A stretch of 64,000 nt of DNA from JBJHAX01 sp050480705 (GTDB lineage Bacteria > Actinomycetota > Nitriliruptoria > Nitriliruptorales > Nitriliruptoraceae), in assembly GCA_050480705.1 (NCBI GenBank), contig JBJHAX010000001.1, positions 62,001 through 126,000 of the forward strand, read 5' to 3'. This document shows, piece after piece, positions 18,213 through 27,102 of the stretch. Within the stretch, counting starts at the first letter, position 1. Each line of letters begins with the position of its first letter. The translations under genes were made by a program, and so were the position numbers. The notes under the pieces are model-generated. The model had not been told where the DNA came from, did not search any database, and was given only the letters and a program-made list of their open reading frames with translations.

Positions 18213-18721
18213 TCATCCGAGGCGTGATGATCGGTGTGCTGCTCGTGCTGGCCATCACCGCGCAGACCGCGCTGTTCCCGCTGCTCCCAACGGCCTGGTT
18301 CCGACCCGACCTCGTTCTGCTCGTCGTCGTCGGTGTTGCGCTGAGCGAAGGGCCGCTGTCGGGGCTGCGTGTCGGTTTCGTGGGCGGGCTGTTGACCGAC
18401 CTGCTCACGACGCTGTCACCCGCCGGCATCACGACGCTGGTCCTGACGGTGGTCGGGTTCGTGGTCGGGTCGGTGCGGCCGTATCTCGCCACCTCGTCGT
18501 TGACCGCGCCGCTGATTGTCGCGTTCTCGGCCGGGCTGATCGGGACCGCCGCAACCGGCACGCTCGCGTTGCTGCTCGGAGACGAACGGGTCAGCGCGGC
18601 GATGCTGCTCCAGGCGTCGTTCGCAGTTGCCGTGTTCAACGTCGTGCTCGCCCCGTTGGCGCTGCCACTGGTCCATCGGCTCTTCGAACGCTTCCCGCGG
18701 CGGGTCGCCGGACCGGAGTGA
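18209..18721 (+). CDS. mreD: Rod shape-determining protein MreD
   Basis: A 170-residue polytopic membrane protein with about five hydrophobic segments and the conserved LLTDLLT loop near residue 70. It belongs to the elongasome with MreC and PBP2/RodA. The GTG start overlaps the mreC stop by 4 bp (GTGA), so it is translationally coupled. The sequence is poorly conserved, as usual for MreD, but position and topology make the call firm. Confidence 0.9.
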   Translation: MIIRGVMIGVLLVLAITAQTALFPLLPTAWFRPDLVLLVVVGVALSEGPLSGLRVGFVGGLLTDLLTTLSPAGITTLVLTVVGFVVGSVRPYLATSSLTAPLIVAFSAGLIGTAATGTLALLLGDERVSAAMLLQASFAVAVFNVVLAPLALPLVHRLFERFPRRVAGPE

Positions 18722-18798
18722 AGCCCCCGGTGCGGTGACCGGCGCTGGTACCGTCGCCAAGATCGCGCCTCCGTCGCAACGACCCGCCCCGAGGACCG

Positions 18799-20847
18799 AT
18801 GTCGTCGTCCGACAGCTCACCGGCGCTACGCCTGACGTTCCTGACGATCCTGGTGATCGCCCTGTTCGTCGCACTGGTGTCGCGCCTGTGGTTCCTTCAG
18901 GTCCTCGCCGGTGACCGCTACGTCGCGTTGGCCGACACCAACCGCCTTCGCACCGTTGTGACCGAGGCGCCTCGAGGCGACATCATCGCTGCCGGCGGTG
19001 AGCAACTGGTACGCAACCGACCGGCACTCACGATCAGCGCGGACCGCCAGGCGCTGGTCGACGAGGACGGGGTCCCACTCGACGCCGAGGCGGAACTCGT
19101 CATCGCGCGCCTCGGTCAGTTGCTCGAGATGTCCGACGACGAGGTGCTCGATCGTCTCGCCTCACGTCTGTACAGCCCGTTTCGGCCGGTGCCGATCGCG
19201 CGCGACGTCACGCCCGAAGTCGTCTTCGCCGTGCGCGAACACCAGGAGCTGTTCCCGGGTGTGATCGCCGAGACGCTGCCCGTGCGTGACTACCCGTATG
19301 GTGATCTCGCCGCGCACATCGTCGGCTACCTCAACCAGATAACCCCCGCAGAACTCGAAGACGAGCGCTTCGCGGACTACCGCGGTGGCGACGTCATCGG
19401 TCGGGCCGGGGTCGAATCGACACACGAGTCCTCCTTGCGAGGTGTCGAAGGCACCCGATTGCTGGAAGTCAATGCACAGAACCGGGTGCTCAACGTCCTG
19501 CGTGAAGTCGACCCGCAGCCCGGCAACGACCTCGTGCTCAGCCTCGATCTCGAAGCACAGGCGGTCGTCGAGCACTTGCTCGAAGCCGGCATGGTCGCAA
19601 GTCGCGACATCGTGCGACCCGATGGCCGCAGCCTGCCGTCGACGGCCGGTTCCGCGATCGTGCTCGACGCGCGCGACGCGTCGGTGGTCGCCATGGCGTC
19701 GTACCCGTCGTACGACCCGCGTGAGTTCGTCGGCGGGCTGTCGAGTGCCTACGCCGAGTACCTCTACCAGGATCCGGACGTTCCTCAGCCGACGGTCAAC
19801 CGCGCCATCCAGGGGCGTTACCCACCCGGCTCGGTGTTCAAGATCGTCAGCGGTGCCGCAGGTGTCGTGGGCGGACAGGTGGGACCCGAGACGCGCGTCG
19901 CCTGCCCGGCGAGCTACACGATCGGCGGCAACACCTTCCGCAACTGGAATCCTGCAGCTGAACCCGCGATGCCGCTTGCCCGAGCCCTGCAGCGCTCCTG
20001 CGACACCTACTTCTACGACATCGCCTACCGGCAGTGGCAGCAGGAGGAGCGTCAGGTCGCCGCAGTCGACGGCCTGCTCGACAGCGAGGACGTGCACGAA
20101 GTGCTCGCCGACGTCGCCGCGCGCTTCGGGTACGGCGCACCGCTGGGAATCGACCTGCCCTCGGAGGCGTCGGGCTACATCCCGACCCGGCTGAGCAAGC
20201 AGGAACGCTGGCTGGCGCGCCGCGAGCGCTGGTGCGCACAGGCGGAAGAAGCCGAGCCTGGCTCCTATGCCCAGCTGGTCCTCGAGGACAACTGTCTGTA
20301 CGGCAACCGCTGGCGTGGCGGCGACGCCGTCAACACCTCCATCGGGCAGGGTGAGATCGAGACGACGCCGTTGCAGATCGCAGCCTCGTATCTGGCCATC
20401 GCCAATGGCGGGGAGCTCCTGCGTCCGCACGTCGGCAAACGCATCGTCGCGCCCGACGGAACGGTCGTCGACGAGATCGGGCGTGAGGTCATCGGCCACC
20501 TCGGCCTCGACGATGCGACCATGGCGGCGATGCGCCGCGGTCTCGAGTCCGTCGTCATGGCTCCGGGAGGCACGGCCGTCGGCGCCTTCTCGGGGTTCCC
20601 ACTCGATGCGATCCCGGTCGCCGGCAAGACCGGCACTGCCGAGCAGAAACCGAAGGTTCCCTACGCGTGGTTCGTCGCCTACGCCCCGGCCGACGACCCG
20701 CGCTACGTGGTCGTCGTCAGCGTGGAGGAAGGTGGTGGCGGATCACAGACCGCGGCGCCGATCGTGCGCAACATCATGGAGTACCTGTTCGATGTCGCGC
20801 CTCCCGCCGAGGTCGCGTTCGAGGCGGGTCCTGAGATTCTGGACTGA
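18799..20847 (+). CDS. mrdA: Penicillin-binding protein 2 (elongasome transpeptidase)
   Basis: Class B penicillin-binding protein that cross-links peptidoglycan during elongation, working with RodA. It has 682 residues: an N-terminal membrane anchor (about 12-36), a dimerisation/pedestal domain, and a transpeptidase domain with SVFK (catalytic Ser345, Lys348), the second motif SCD (400-402) as in E. coli PBP2 rather than SxN, and KTG at 610-612. ATG start. It is followed directly by rodA, its cognate glycosyltransferase. Confidence 0.96.
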   Translation: MSSSDSSPALRLTFLTILVIALFVALVSRLWFLQVLAGDRYVALADTNRLRTVVTEAPRGDIIAAGGEQLVRNRPALTISADRQALVDEDGVPLDAEAELVIARLGQLLEMSDDEVLDRLASRLYSPFRPVPIARDVTPEVVFAVREHQELFPGVIAETLPVRDYPYGDLAAHIVGYLNQITPAELEDERFADYRGGDVIGRAGVESTHESSLRGVEGTRLLEVNAQNRVLNVLREVDPQPGNDLVLSLDLEAQAVVEHLLEAGMVASRDIVRPDGRSLPSTAGSAIVLDARDASVVAMASYPSYDPREFVGGLSSAYAEYLYQDPDVPQPTVNRAIQGRYPPGSVFKIVSGAAGVVGGQVGPETRVACPASYTIGGNTFRNWNPAAEPAMPLARALQRSCDTYFYDIAYRQWQQEERQVAAVDGLLDSEDVHEVLADVAARFGYGAPLGIDLPSEASGYIPTRLSKQERWLARRERWCAQAEEAEPGSYAQLVLEDNCLYGNRWRGGDAVNTSIGQGEIETTPLQIAASYLAIANGGELLRPHVGKRIVAPDGTVVDEIGREVIGHLGLDDATMAAMRRGLESVVMAPGGTAVGAFSGFPLDAIPVAGKTGTAEQKPKVPYAWFVAYAPADDPRYVVVVSVEEGGGGSQTAAPIVRNIMEYLFDVAPPAEVAFEAGPEILD

Positions 20848-20904
20848 ACCGGCGCTGTCGAGGTGCGGCACGCGACCGGACGGTGCGATTGAGGAGGTGT
20901 GAGC

Positions 20905-22083
20905 GTGTCCGTCGGATACGGCGCCGACCGTGAACACCGCATGCTGCGCGAGCAGCTGCAATCACGCTGGATGGACGCCTACGCGCCCGCACGCCACGTC
21001 GACACCGTGCTCATCCTCGCCTGTCTCGCGCTCTCGGGCGTCGGCCTGGTCATGGTCTTCAGCGCGAAGTTGCACACGCTGACCGTCCAGGGCCTGCCGA
21101 ACACGCTGTATCTGAACCGCCAGCTGGTCGCCCTGCTGATCGGCATCGTGGTCATGGCCGCGATCGCGTTCATCGACTATCGCCGCCTGCAGCCGTTCGC
21201 CGCAGTGATCTATGGGCTGAGCTTCCTGCTGTTGATCCTCGTCCTGACCCCGCTGGGCGCCGAAGTCGGAGGGTCGCAACGCTGGCTGGTGCTCGGGTTC
21301 GTGCAGCTGCAGCCTTCCGAGTTGGCGAAGGTCGCTGTACTCGTTGCGGTCGCCGCGCTGCTCGACGAAGCCAAGGGGCAGCCTGGGATCGGCGAAGTCT
21401 CGATCGGCCTGTTGCTGACGGTCGTGCCGTTGGCGTTGGTGTTCTTCCAGCCTGACCTTGGCACCTCGGTGGTGTTCGTGTGGCTACTCGCCGTACTCTT
21501 CCTCGTCGGTGGTGTCAAGGCTCGCTATCTCACCGCCCTCGCCGCACTGGCCATTCTCGGCTTCATCGTCGCGTTGCAGACCGACCTCATCCAGGACTAC
21601 CAGATCCGCCGCCTCACAGCGTTCCTGGATGCGAGCGATCCTGCACTCGCCCAGGGGCCCGCGTTCCACACGCGCCAGTCGCTGATCGCGATCGGGTCTG
21701 GCCAACTGCTCGGCAAAGGGTTGTTCCAAGGAACCCAGACCGCGCTGGCCTACGTCCCGGAGAACCACACCGATTTCATCTTCACCGTCGTCGGTGAAGA
21801 ATTCGGTTTCATCGGCACCGCGGTGGTCGTCGCACTGTTCGCGGTCGTGGTGTGGCGGGCGCTGCGAATCGCCGCTGGGGCCAAGGACCTGTTCGGAACG
21901 CTGCTGGCGTCGGGCATCGCGGGGATGCTGGCGTTGCAGGTGTTCGTCAACGTCGGCATGACGATCGGAATCATGCCGGTGACCGGTATCCCGCTGCCGT
22001 TCGTCAGCTACGGCGGGACATCGCTGATCGTCTGGTTCACCATGATGGGGATACTGCTGAGCATCCACATGCGACGCTTCTGA
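20905..22083 (+). CDS. rodA: Peptidoglycan glycosyltransferase RodA
   Basis: SEDS-family membrane glycosyltransferase that polymerises lipid II. It has 392 residues with about ten membrane segments. The conserved loop with LGAEVGGSQRWL, the catalytic-loop region ending YVPENHTDFIFTVVGEEFG and the C-terminal GIPLPFVSYGGTS are intact. GTG at 20905 is preferred to GTG at 20899 because GAGGAGG at 20891-20897 is correctly spaced only for the later codon. Its position after PBP2 marks it as RodA rather than FtsW. Confidence 0.95.
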   Translation: MSVGYGADREHRMLREQLQSRWMDAYAPARHVDTVLILACLALSGVGLVMVFSAKLHTLTVQGLPNTLYLNRQLVALLIGIVVMAAIAFIDYRRLQPFAAVIYGLSFLLLILVLTPLGAEVGGSQRWLVLGFVQLQPSELAKVAVLVAVAALLDEAKGQPGIGEVSIGLLLTVVPLALVFFQPDLGTSVVFVWLLAVLFLVGGVKARYLTALAALAILGFIVALQTDLIQDYQIRRLTAFLDASDPALAQGPAFHTRQSLIAIGSGQLLGKGLFQGTQTALAYVPENHTDFIFTVVGEEFGFIGTAVVVALFAVVVWRALRIAAGAKDLFGTLLASGIAGMLALQVFVNVGMTIGIMPVTGIPLPFVSYGGTSLIVWFTMMGILLSIHMRRF

Positions 22084-22135
22084 GCACGCCGACCCTGCGG
22101 CGCTGCCGGCCGGCATCGGCGATCTGTGCCGCTGC

Positions 22136-22141
22136 TACCCT
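22136..22141 (+). promoter_or_regulatory. Candidate -10 element before the radical SAM gene
   Basis: TACCCT lies 59 bp before the proposed GTG start at 22195 and downstream of an alternative GTG at 22126. If it is a promoter, it supports the later start and separates this gene from rodA. Confidence 0.3.
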
Positions 22142-22194
22142 CGATCGGCGAGCAGTGCCGCGCTCGAGGCGCAGGCGCCGTCGTTGGAGAACTC

Positions 22195-24255
22195 GTGCTC
22201 GGCATCGCGCCACCTCGTCCCGTCCCGGCGACGCCGGCAGCTGGGAAGCGGCTGCCGGTGCACCGACCGCGGGCCGCCGAGGAACCTCCCAGCTACTGGT
22301 CAGCACTCGAACCCCTGCTCGACCGTGTGCGCAAGCCGGCCCAGTACACGGGCGGTGAACACAACCAGCGCGTCCACGCCTGGAACGATGCGGCGACGCG
22401 CTGGATGCTGTGTTATCCCGACACCTACGAGGTCGGCCAGCCCAACCAGGGCATCCAGATTCTCTACGAGATCCTCAACGAGCGCGCCTCGTCACTCGCC
22501 GAGCGCTGCTACGCACCCTGGGTCGATCTCGAGACGCTGATGCGCGAGCACGGCATCCCGACGTTCTCGCTCGAGACCCACCGGCCAATGTGGGCGTTCG
22601 ATGTGTTCGCAGTGACGCTGCCACACGAACTCGGCCACACCAACCTGCTGAACCTGCTCGACCTCGGAGCCGTGCCTCTCCGCTCAGCCGACCGCCTCGT
22701 CGACGATCCAATCGTGCTCGTCGGCGGCCACGCCGCCTACAACCCCGAGCCGCTGGCTTCGTTCATCGACGCAGCCGTGATGGGCGACGGTGAAGAGGTC
22801 ACGCTCGAGATCGACGACGCCCTTCGGGTTTGGAAGCGCGAGGTCCTCGAAACGCTCGACGACGCGGACGACGCCGCCGAAGCGCGCCATGACCTGCTGC
22901 GACGGCTCGCAGCGGTCGACGGCGTCTACGTCCCCTCGTTCTACGCCCCCCGCTACCACGCTGACGGGCGCCTGCGCCAGATCGTCGCCGTCGAGCCGGG
23001 CGTGCCCGCACTCGTTCCCAAACGCACGGTGCAGGACCTCGAGCAGTGGCCCTACCCGCAACGACAGATCGTGCCTTCCACCGAGACGGTCCACGAGCGT
23101 TTCAGCGTCGAGATCTTCCGTGGCTGCACGCGAGGTTGCCGGTTCTGCCAGGCGGGGATGATCACGCGCCCGGTGCGCGAGCGTCGACCGGAGACGATCC
23201 AGCGACTCGTCGAGGAGGGTGTGCGCGACACCGGGTTCGAGGAAGTGGGCCTGTTGTCGCTGTCGTCGGCGGATCACTCCGCCATCGGCGCCATCGCGCA
23301 CGACCTCGCGGATACCTACGAGGGCACCACGACGTCGTTGTCGCTGCCGTCGACCCGTGTGGATGCGTTCAACGTGACCTTGTCGAACGAACTCGCCCGA
23401 AACGGCCGCCGAACCGGCCTCACCTTCGCGCCCGAAGCGGGCAGCGAACGCATGCGGGCCGTCATCAACAAGATGGTGTCCGAGGACGATCTGCTGCGCA
23501 CCGCCGAGATCGCCTTTTCGGAGGGGTGGCGCCACATCAAGCTGTACTTCATGGTGGGTCTGCCGACCGAGACCGACGACGACGTACGGGCGATCGCTGA
23601 ACTCGGCATCCGTACCTACGAGATCGCGCGGCGTCACGGACGTGCGAACAAGGTGACGATCTCGGTGGGCGGCTTCGTCCCCAAGCCCCACACGCCGTTC
23701 CAGTGGGCGCCGCAGGACCCTCCCGAGGAGATCCGCCGCAAGCTCGCGCTGATCCGCACCACCATCAAGGACCACAGTGGTCTGAGGCTGCGCACGAACG
23801 ATCCCGAAGAGGGCGTCATCGAAGGCCTTCTCGCGCGAGGCGACCGTCGCGTCGGCGACGCCGTCGAGCGGGCATGGCGCCTCGGTGCCCGTTTCGATGG
23901 CTGGCACGAGATGCCGACGTTGGACATCTGGCAGCGCGCGCTCGACGAGACCGGCATCGACCTCGACACCTACACCTACCGCGAACGCGATCTCCGCGAG
24001 TCGCTGCCGTGGGACCATCTCGACAGCGGTCTCGACAAGGACTGGCTGTGGCAGGACTGGCAGGAGGCGTTGTCGGGCCGGGAGCTCGACGACTGCCGGT
24101 GGTCCCCGTGCTACGACTGCGGTGTGTGCCCCGGCCTCGACATCGATCACGACACCGGCTACACCGGCGGTTTCACGCTGCCGGTGGTGCCGCAGGGCCT
24201 CGGCGGATCAGCGTCGCTGCCAACGACACCTGAACGACACGCTTCGAAAGCTTGA
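22195..24255 (+). CDS. TIGR03960 family radical SAM protein
   Basis: A 686-residue radical S-adenosylmethionine protein of a widely conserved but uncharacterised family. The N-terminal 290 residues contain a B12-binding-like Rossmann region (YPDTYEVGQPNQG, VGGHAAYNPEPL). The radical SAM cluster cysteines are Cys311, Cys315 and Cys318 in CTRGCRFC, followed by the TIM-barrel part and a C-terminal cysteine cluster (SPCYDCGVCPG). GTG at 22195 has GGAG at 22186-22189; GTG at 22126 (709 residues) is the alternative. The next gene encodes its usual partner TIGR03936, which is fused to it in some bacteria. Confidence 0.9.
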   Translation: MLGIAPPRPVPATPAAGKRLPVHRPRAAEEPPSYWSALEPLLDRVRKPAQYTGGEHNQRVHAWNDAATRWMLCYPDTYEVGQPNQGIQILYEILNERASSLAERCYAPWVDLETLMREHGIPTFSLETHRPMWAFDVFAVTLPHELGHTNLLNLLDLGAVPLRSADRLVDDPIVLVGGHAAYNPEPLASFIDAAVMGDGEEVTLEIDDALRVWKREVLETLDDADDAAEARHDLLRRLAAVDGVYVPSFYAPRYHADGRLRQIVAVEPGVPALVPKRTVQDLEQWPYPQRQIVPSTETVHERFSVEIFRGCTRGCRFCQAGMITRPVRERRPETIQRLVEEGVRDTGFEEVGLLSLSSADHSAIGAIAHDLADTYEGTTTSLSLPSTRVDAFNVTLSNELARNGRRTGLTFAPEAGSERMRAVINKMVSEDDLLRTAEIAFSEGWRHIKLYFMVGLPTETDDDVRAIAELGIRTYEIARRHGRANKVTISVGGFVPKPHTPFQWAPQDPPEEIRRKLALIRTTIKDHSGLRLRTNDPEEGVIEGLLARGDRRVGDAVERAWRLGARFDGWHEMPTLDIWQRALDETGIDLDTYTYRERDLRESLPWDHLDSGLDKDWLWQDWQEALSGRELDDCRWSPCYDCGVCPGLDIDHDTGYTGGFTLPVVPQGLGGSASLPTTPERHASKA

Positions 24256-24277
24256 CCACAGGAGACGCGGGCGAACC

Positions 24278-25018
24278 ATGCTGCGCTACCGCATCCGCTG
24301 GACCAAGCAGGCCAGGACGCGCTTCATTTCCGCGCGCGACCTGACCTCGGTGTGGGAGCGAGCGCTTCGACGCGCGGATCTGCCCATCGCCTATTCGGAA
24401 GGCTTCACGCCTCACGCCAAGGTGTCGTTTCCCGACGCGTTGGCTGTCGGCATGGAATCCACCGGCGAGTACGCCGAACTCACCTTCGCCGCGCCGATCC
24501 GCCCCGAAGCGGACCTTGCGCGGCTGTCCGCGACCCTTCCCGAGGGCATGGACATCACGACCTACATGGAGGTCGTCCCGGGTGCGCCGAAACTCGCGCG
24601 CATGCTCGGTGCGACCCTCTGGGAGCTCGCATGGCCACCGGTCGACGTGGCCGAGCTCACTGATCTGCTGCACCGGCGCGGCGCCGAGCTGCTGGATCGC
24701 GATCATGTCGAGGTCCTGCGTCACCGTGTGGATGGTGACCGGACGATCGACGTGCGACCGGCTGTCCTCGATCTGGCTGCGTCCACGCGTCCCACCGGCC
24801 AGGGTGACGCGCACACCGTCCTTCGCGCGGTGCTCCGCAACGACGGGCCAACCGTGAGACCACACGATCTGCACGCCGCGCTGACGCGCGGGGACATCGC
24901 CGAGCCTGCCGTCTGTCGACGGGTCGCTCAAGGCGAGCACGTCCCTGCCGGTCTGCGCGAAGCGCTCAGTGGTGAGATCGAACGGATCGTCCCTGACATC
25001 GACGCGGAGGCCGCCTGA
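24278..25018 (+). CDS. TIGR03936 / DUF2344 family protein
   Basis: A 246-residue soluble protein of a conserved uncharacterised family that occurs next to or fused with TIGR03960 radical SAM proteins. The family core is clear near the start: YRIRWTKQ, then FISARDLTSVWERALRRA and YSEGFTPHAKVSFPDALAVG. The ATG at 24278 gives the standard family N-terminus; upstream reading in this frame overlaps the radical SAM gene. RNase E/G starts 18 bp downstream. A role with the radical SAM enzyme in modifying RNA or protein has been guessed from context only. Confidence 0.88.
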   Translation: MLRYRIRWTKQARTRFISARDLTSVWERALRRADLPIAYSEGFTPHAKVSFPDALAVGMESTGEYAELTFAAPIRPEADLARLSATLPEGMDITTYMEVVPGAPKLARMLGATLWELAWPPVDVAELTDLLHRRGAELLDRDHVEVLRHRVDGDRTIDVRPAVLDLAASTRPTGQGDAHTVLRAVLRNDGPTVRPHDLHAALTRGDIAEPAVCRRVAQGEHVPAGLREALSGEIERIVPDIDAEAA

Positions 25019-25035
25019 CCGCGAGCGAGTTCCAC

Positions 25036-27102
25036 GTGACCGAGACCGACCAGCACCTGACAGGACACGACAACCCCGACGGCGAGGAGCAACAGCCAAC
25101 CGACCCCGGTGAGCAAACGCCCGAGAGCAGTGCTGCGGGCCCCGCGACCAGAACGCGGACGCGCTCACGCAGCCGCACGCCGCGGGGTGGGCCTGACGGC
25201 TCGACCGACGCGACGCGATCGGCCCCCGACAGGGGCGACGCTGGCGAGGCGACGCCCGACGACGCCGGCGAGCACGGCAACGCCGGGGGTGCAACCGACG
25301 CGGGCGGCAGCGCCGGAGACGAGACCGACGCGGGCGGCACCGCCGCCAACGACCCCGGCGCCAGCGACGCCGGGGGAGGCGACGGCGAACAACAGCGCAA
25401 GCGACGCCGTCGACGCGGAGGACGGGGCCGCGGCAGGGGACGCGGGCGCGGAGACGCGAAACCGGCGTCGTCGCCCACCGAGACCGCCGACGCGGCAGGT
25501 GACGACGCCGGGCCGGACGCTCGCGATGGTGGCACCTCCGACGATGACACCACCGGTGTCGAGGACGCGATCGCGCGAGGGGGCACGAGGGTCGCCGCAC
25601 GCCGGGGGCGTGGCGACGGTGGTGGCCGCCGGGGCCCGCAGCGGCACGGAGGCGTCTCCGAGGACGTTCGGCGCGCCATGCTGGAGGGGCCGCCTCGCAC
25701 GATGCTGGTGACGGCCGGCGAAGATCGCACACAGATCGCCGTGCTCGAGGACCGCACCGTCGTCGAGCACTACGTGACCCGCAAAGAGGACGTCACCTAC
25801 GTCGGCAACATCTACATGGCGCGTGTGCAGAACGTGCTGCCCGGCATGGAGGCGGCGTTCCTCGACATCGGCAAAGGCCGCAACGGCGTGCTGTATGCGG
25901 GCGAGGTCCTGTACGACGAGTTGGACCTCGAGGAGGGTGCCGACGAACGCATCGAGAACGCGCTCAAGCCCGGCCAGAAGGTGCTCGTCCAGGTCACCAA
26001 GGACCCGATGGGAACAAAAGGGCCACGGCTGACGATGCATCTGTCGCTCGCCGGCCGCTACCTCGTGCTCGCACCGAGTTCCGATTTGTTCGGGATCTCG
26101 CGCAAACTCACCGACAAGGAGCGTGACCGGCTGCGCAGGATCGTCAAGCAGGTCAAACCCGACGAGCACGGTGTGATCGTGCGCACCGCCGCCGAAGGTG
26201 CTTCCGAGGAACAGATCACCGCCGACGTCGGGCGCCTGCTCGCCAAGTGGGAACGGGTCGAGAAGGCCGCCGCAGACGCCAAGGCGCTGCAGTCGGTGTA
26301 TGAAGAGCCGCCCCTGGTCGTGAAGGTGATCCGGGACAACTTCGGGCCCGAGTTCGTGCGCTGCGTCGTCGATGACGAGCGCCTCTACCACGAGGTGCGC
26401 GCCTATCTCGAAGAGGTCGCACCCGAACTGCTCGACAAGGTCGAGCTGTACGGCCAGCCCAGTGCCGACGCCCGGGCGCGGGCCGCCGGCACCCCGGTCG
26501 AGGAAGACGCCGACACCGCAGGCGGCACCGACGCCGGCGACCGCGAACCCGAAGCGACACCGAACGAACCTGCGCCTCCGCTGTCACCCGAGGAGCTGCG
26601 TTGGACCGCCGAGCGACGTGAGGATCTGCCCCCGCTGTTCGACGCCTACGACGTCTCCGACCAGTTGCGCAAGGCCATGTCACGCAAGGTCTGGCTGCCC
26701 TCGGGTGGCTACCTCATCATCGAGACCACCGAGGCGATGAAGGTCATCGACGTCAACACCGGCAAGTTCACCGGCGACGCCGACACCAACCTCGAAGAGG
26801 TCGTGCTCAAGACGAATCTGGAGGCGGCAGACGAGATCGTGCGGCAGCTCCGGCTGCGCGACATGGGTGGCATCATCATCATCGATTTCATCGACATGCT
26901 GCTCAAGGCGAATCAGGACCAGGTCGTGCGGCGCCTGAAGCGGGAACTGCTGCGCGACCGCACCAAGACGCGCGTGTCGGACGTGTCGCGTCTCGGGCTG
27001 GTGCAGATGACCCGCAAGAACGTCAGCCAGGGACTCGTCGAGTCGTTCAGTCACGCATGCGAAGCCTGCGACGGGCGTGGCTTGATCTCCGAACTGGTGT
27101 GA
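25036..27102 (+). CDS. rng: Ribonuclease E/G family endoribonuclease
   Basis: Endoribonuclease for RNA decay and rRNA/tRNA maturation. It has 688 residues. Residues 1-210 are a disordered Asp/Gly/Ala-rich and then Arg-rich arm with a GRGRGRGRG-type tract, likely RNA-binding. From about 215 the S1, RNase H-like and 5'-sensor parts follow (YVGNIYMARVQNVLPGMEAAF). An acidic insert (about 483-515) separates them from the DNase I-like catalytic part, whose metal-binding residues are Asp572 (VIDVNTG) and Asp617 (IIIDFIDM). The Zn-link cysteines are Cys675 and Cys678. GTG start. The stop overlaps the next gene by 4 bp. With its long arm it is closer to actinobacterial RNase E/G hybrids than to RNase G. 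Confidence 0.95.
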   Translation: MTETDQHLTGHDNPDGEEQQPTDPGEQTPESSAAGPATRTRTRSRSRTPRGGPDGSTDATRSAPDRGDAGEATPDDAGEHGNAGGATDAGGSAGDETDAGGTAANDPGASDAGGGDGEQQRKRRRRRGGRGRGRGRGRGDAKPASSPTETADAAGDDAGPDARDGGTSDDDTTGVEDAIARGGTRVAARRGRGDGGGRRGPQRHGGVSEDVRRAMLEGPPRTMLVTAGEDRTQIAVLEDRTVVEHYVTRKEDVTYVGNIYMARVQNVLPGMEAAFLDIGKGRNGVLYAGEVLYDELDLEEGADERIENALKPGQKVLVQVTKDPMGTKGPRLTMHLSLAGRYLVLAPSSDLFGISRKLTDKERDRLRRIVKQVKPDEHGVIVRTAAEGASEEQITADVGRLLAKWERVEKAAADAKALQSVYEEPPLVVKVIRDNFGPEFVRCVVDDERLYHEVRAYLEEVAPELLDKVELYGQPSADARARAAGTPVEEDADTAGGTDAGDREPEATPNEPAPPLSPEELRWTAERREDLPPLFDAYDVSDQLRKAMSRKVWLPSGGYLIIETTEAMKVIDVNTGKFTGDADTNLEEVVLKTNLEAADEIVRQLRLRDMGGIIIIDFIDMLLKANQDQVVRRLKRELLRDRTKTRVSDVSRLGLVQMTRKNVSQGLVESFSHACEACDGRGLISELV

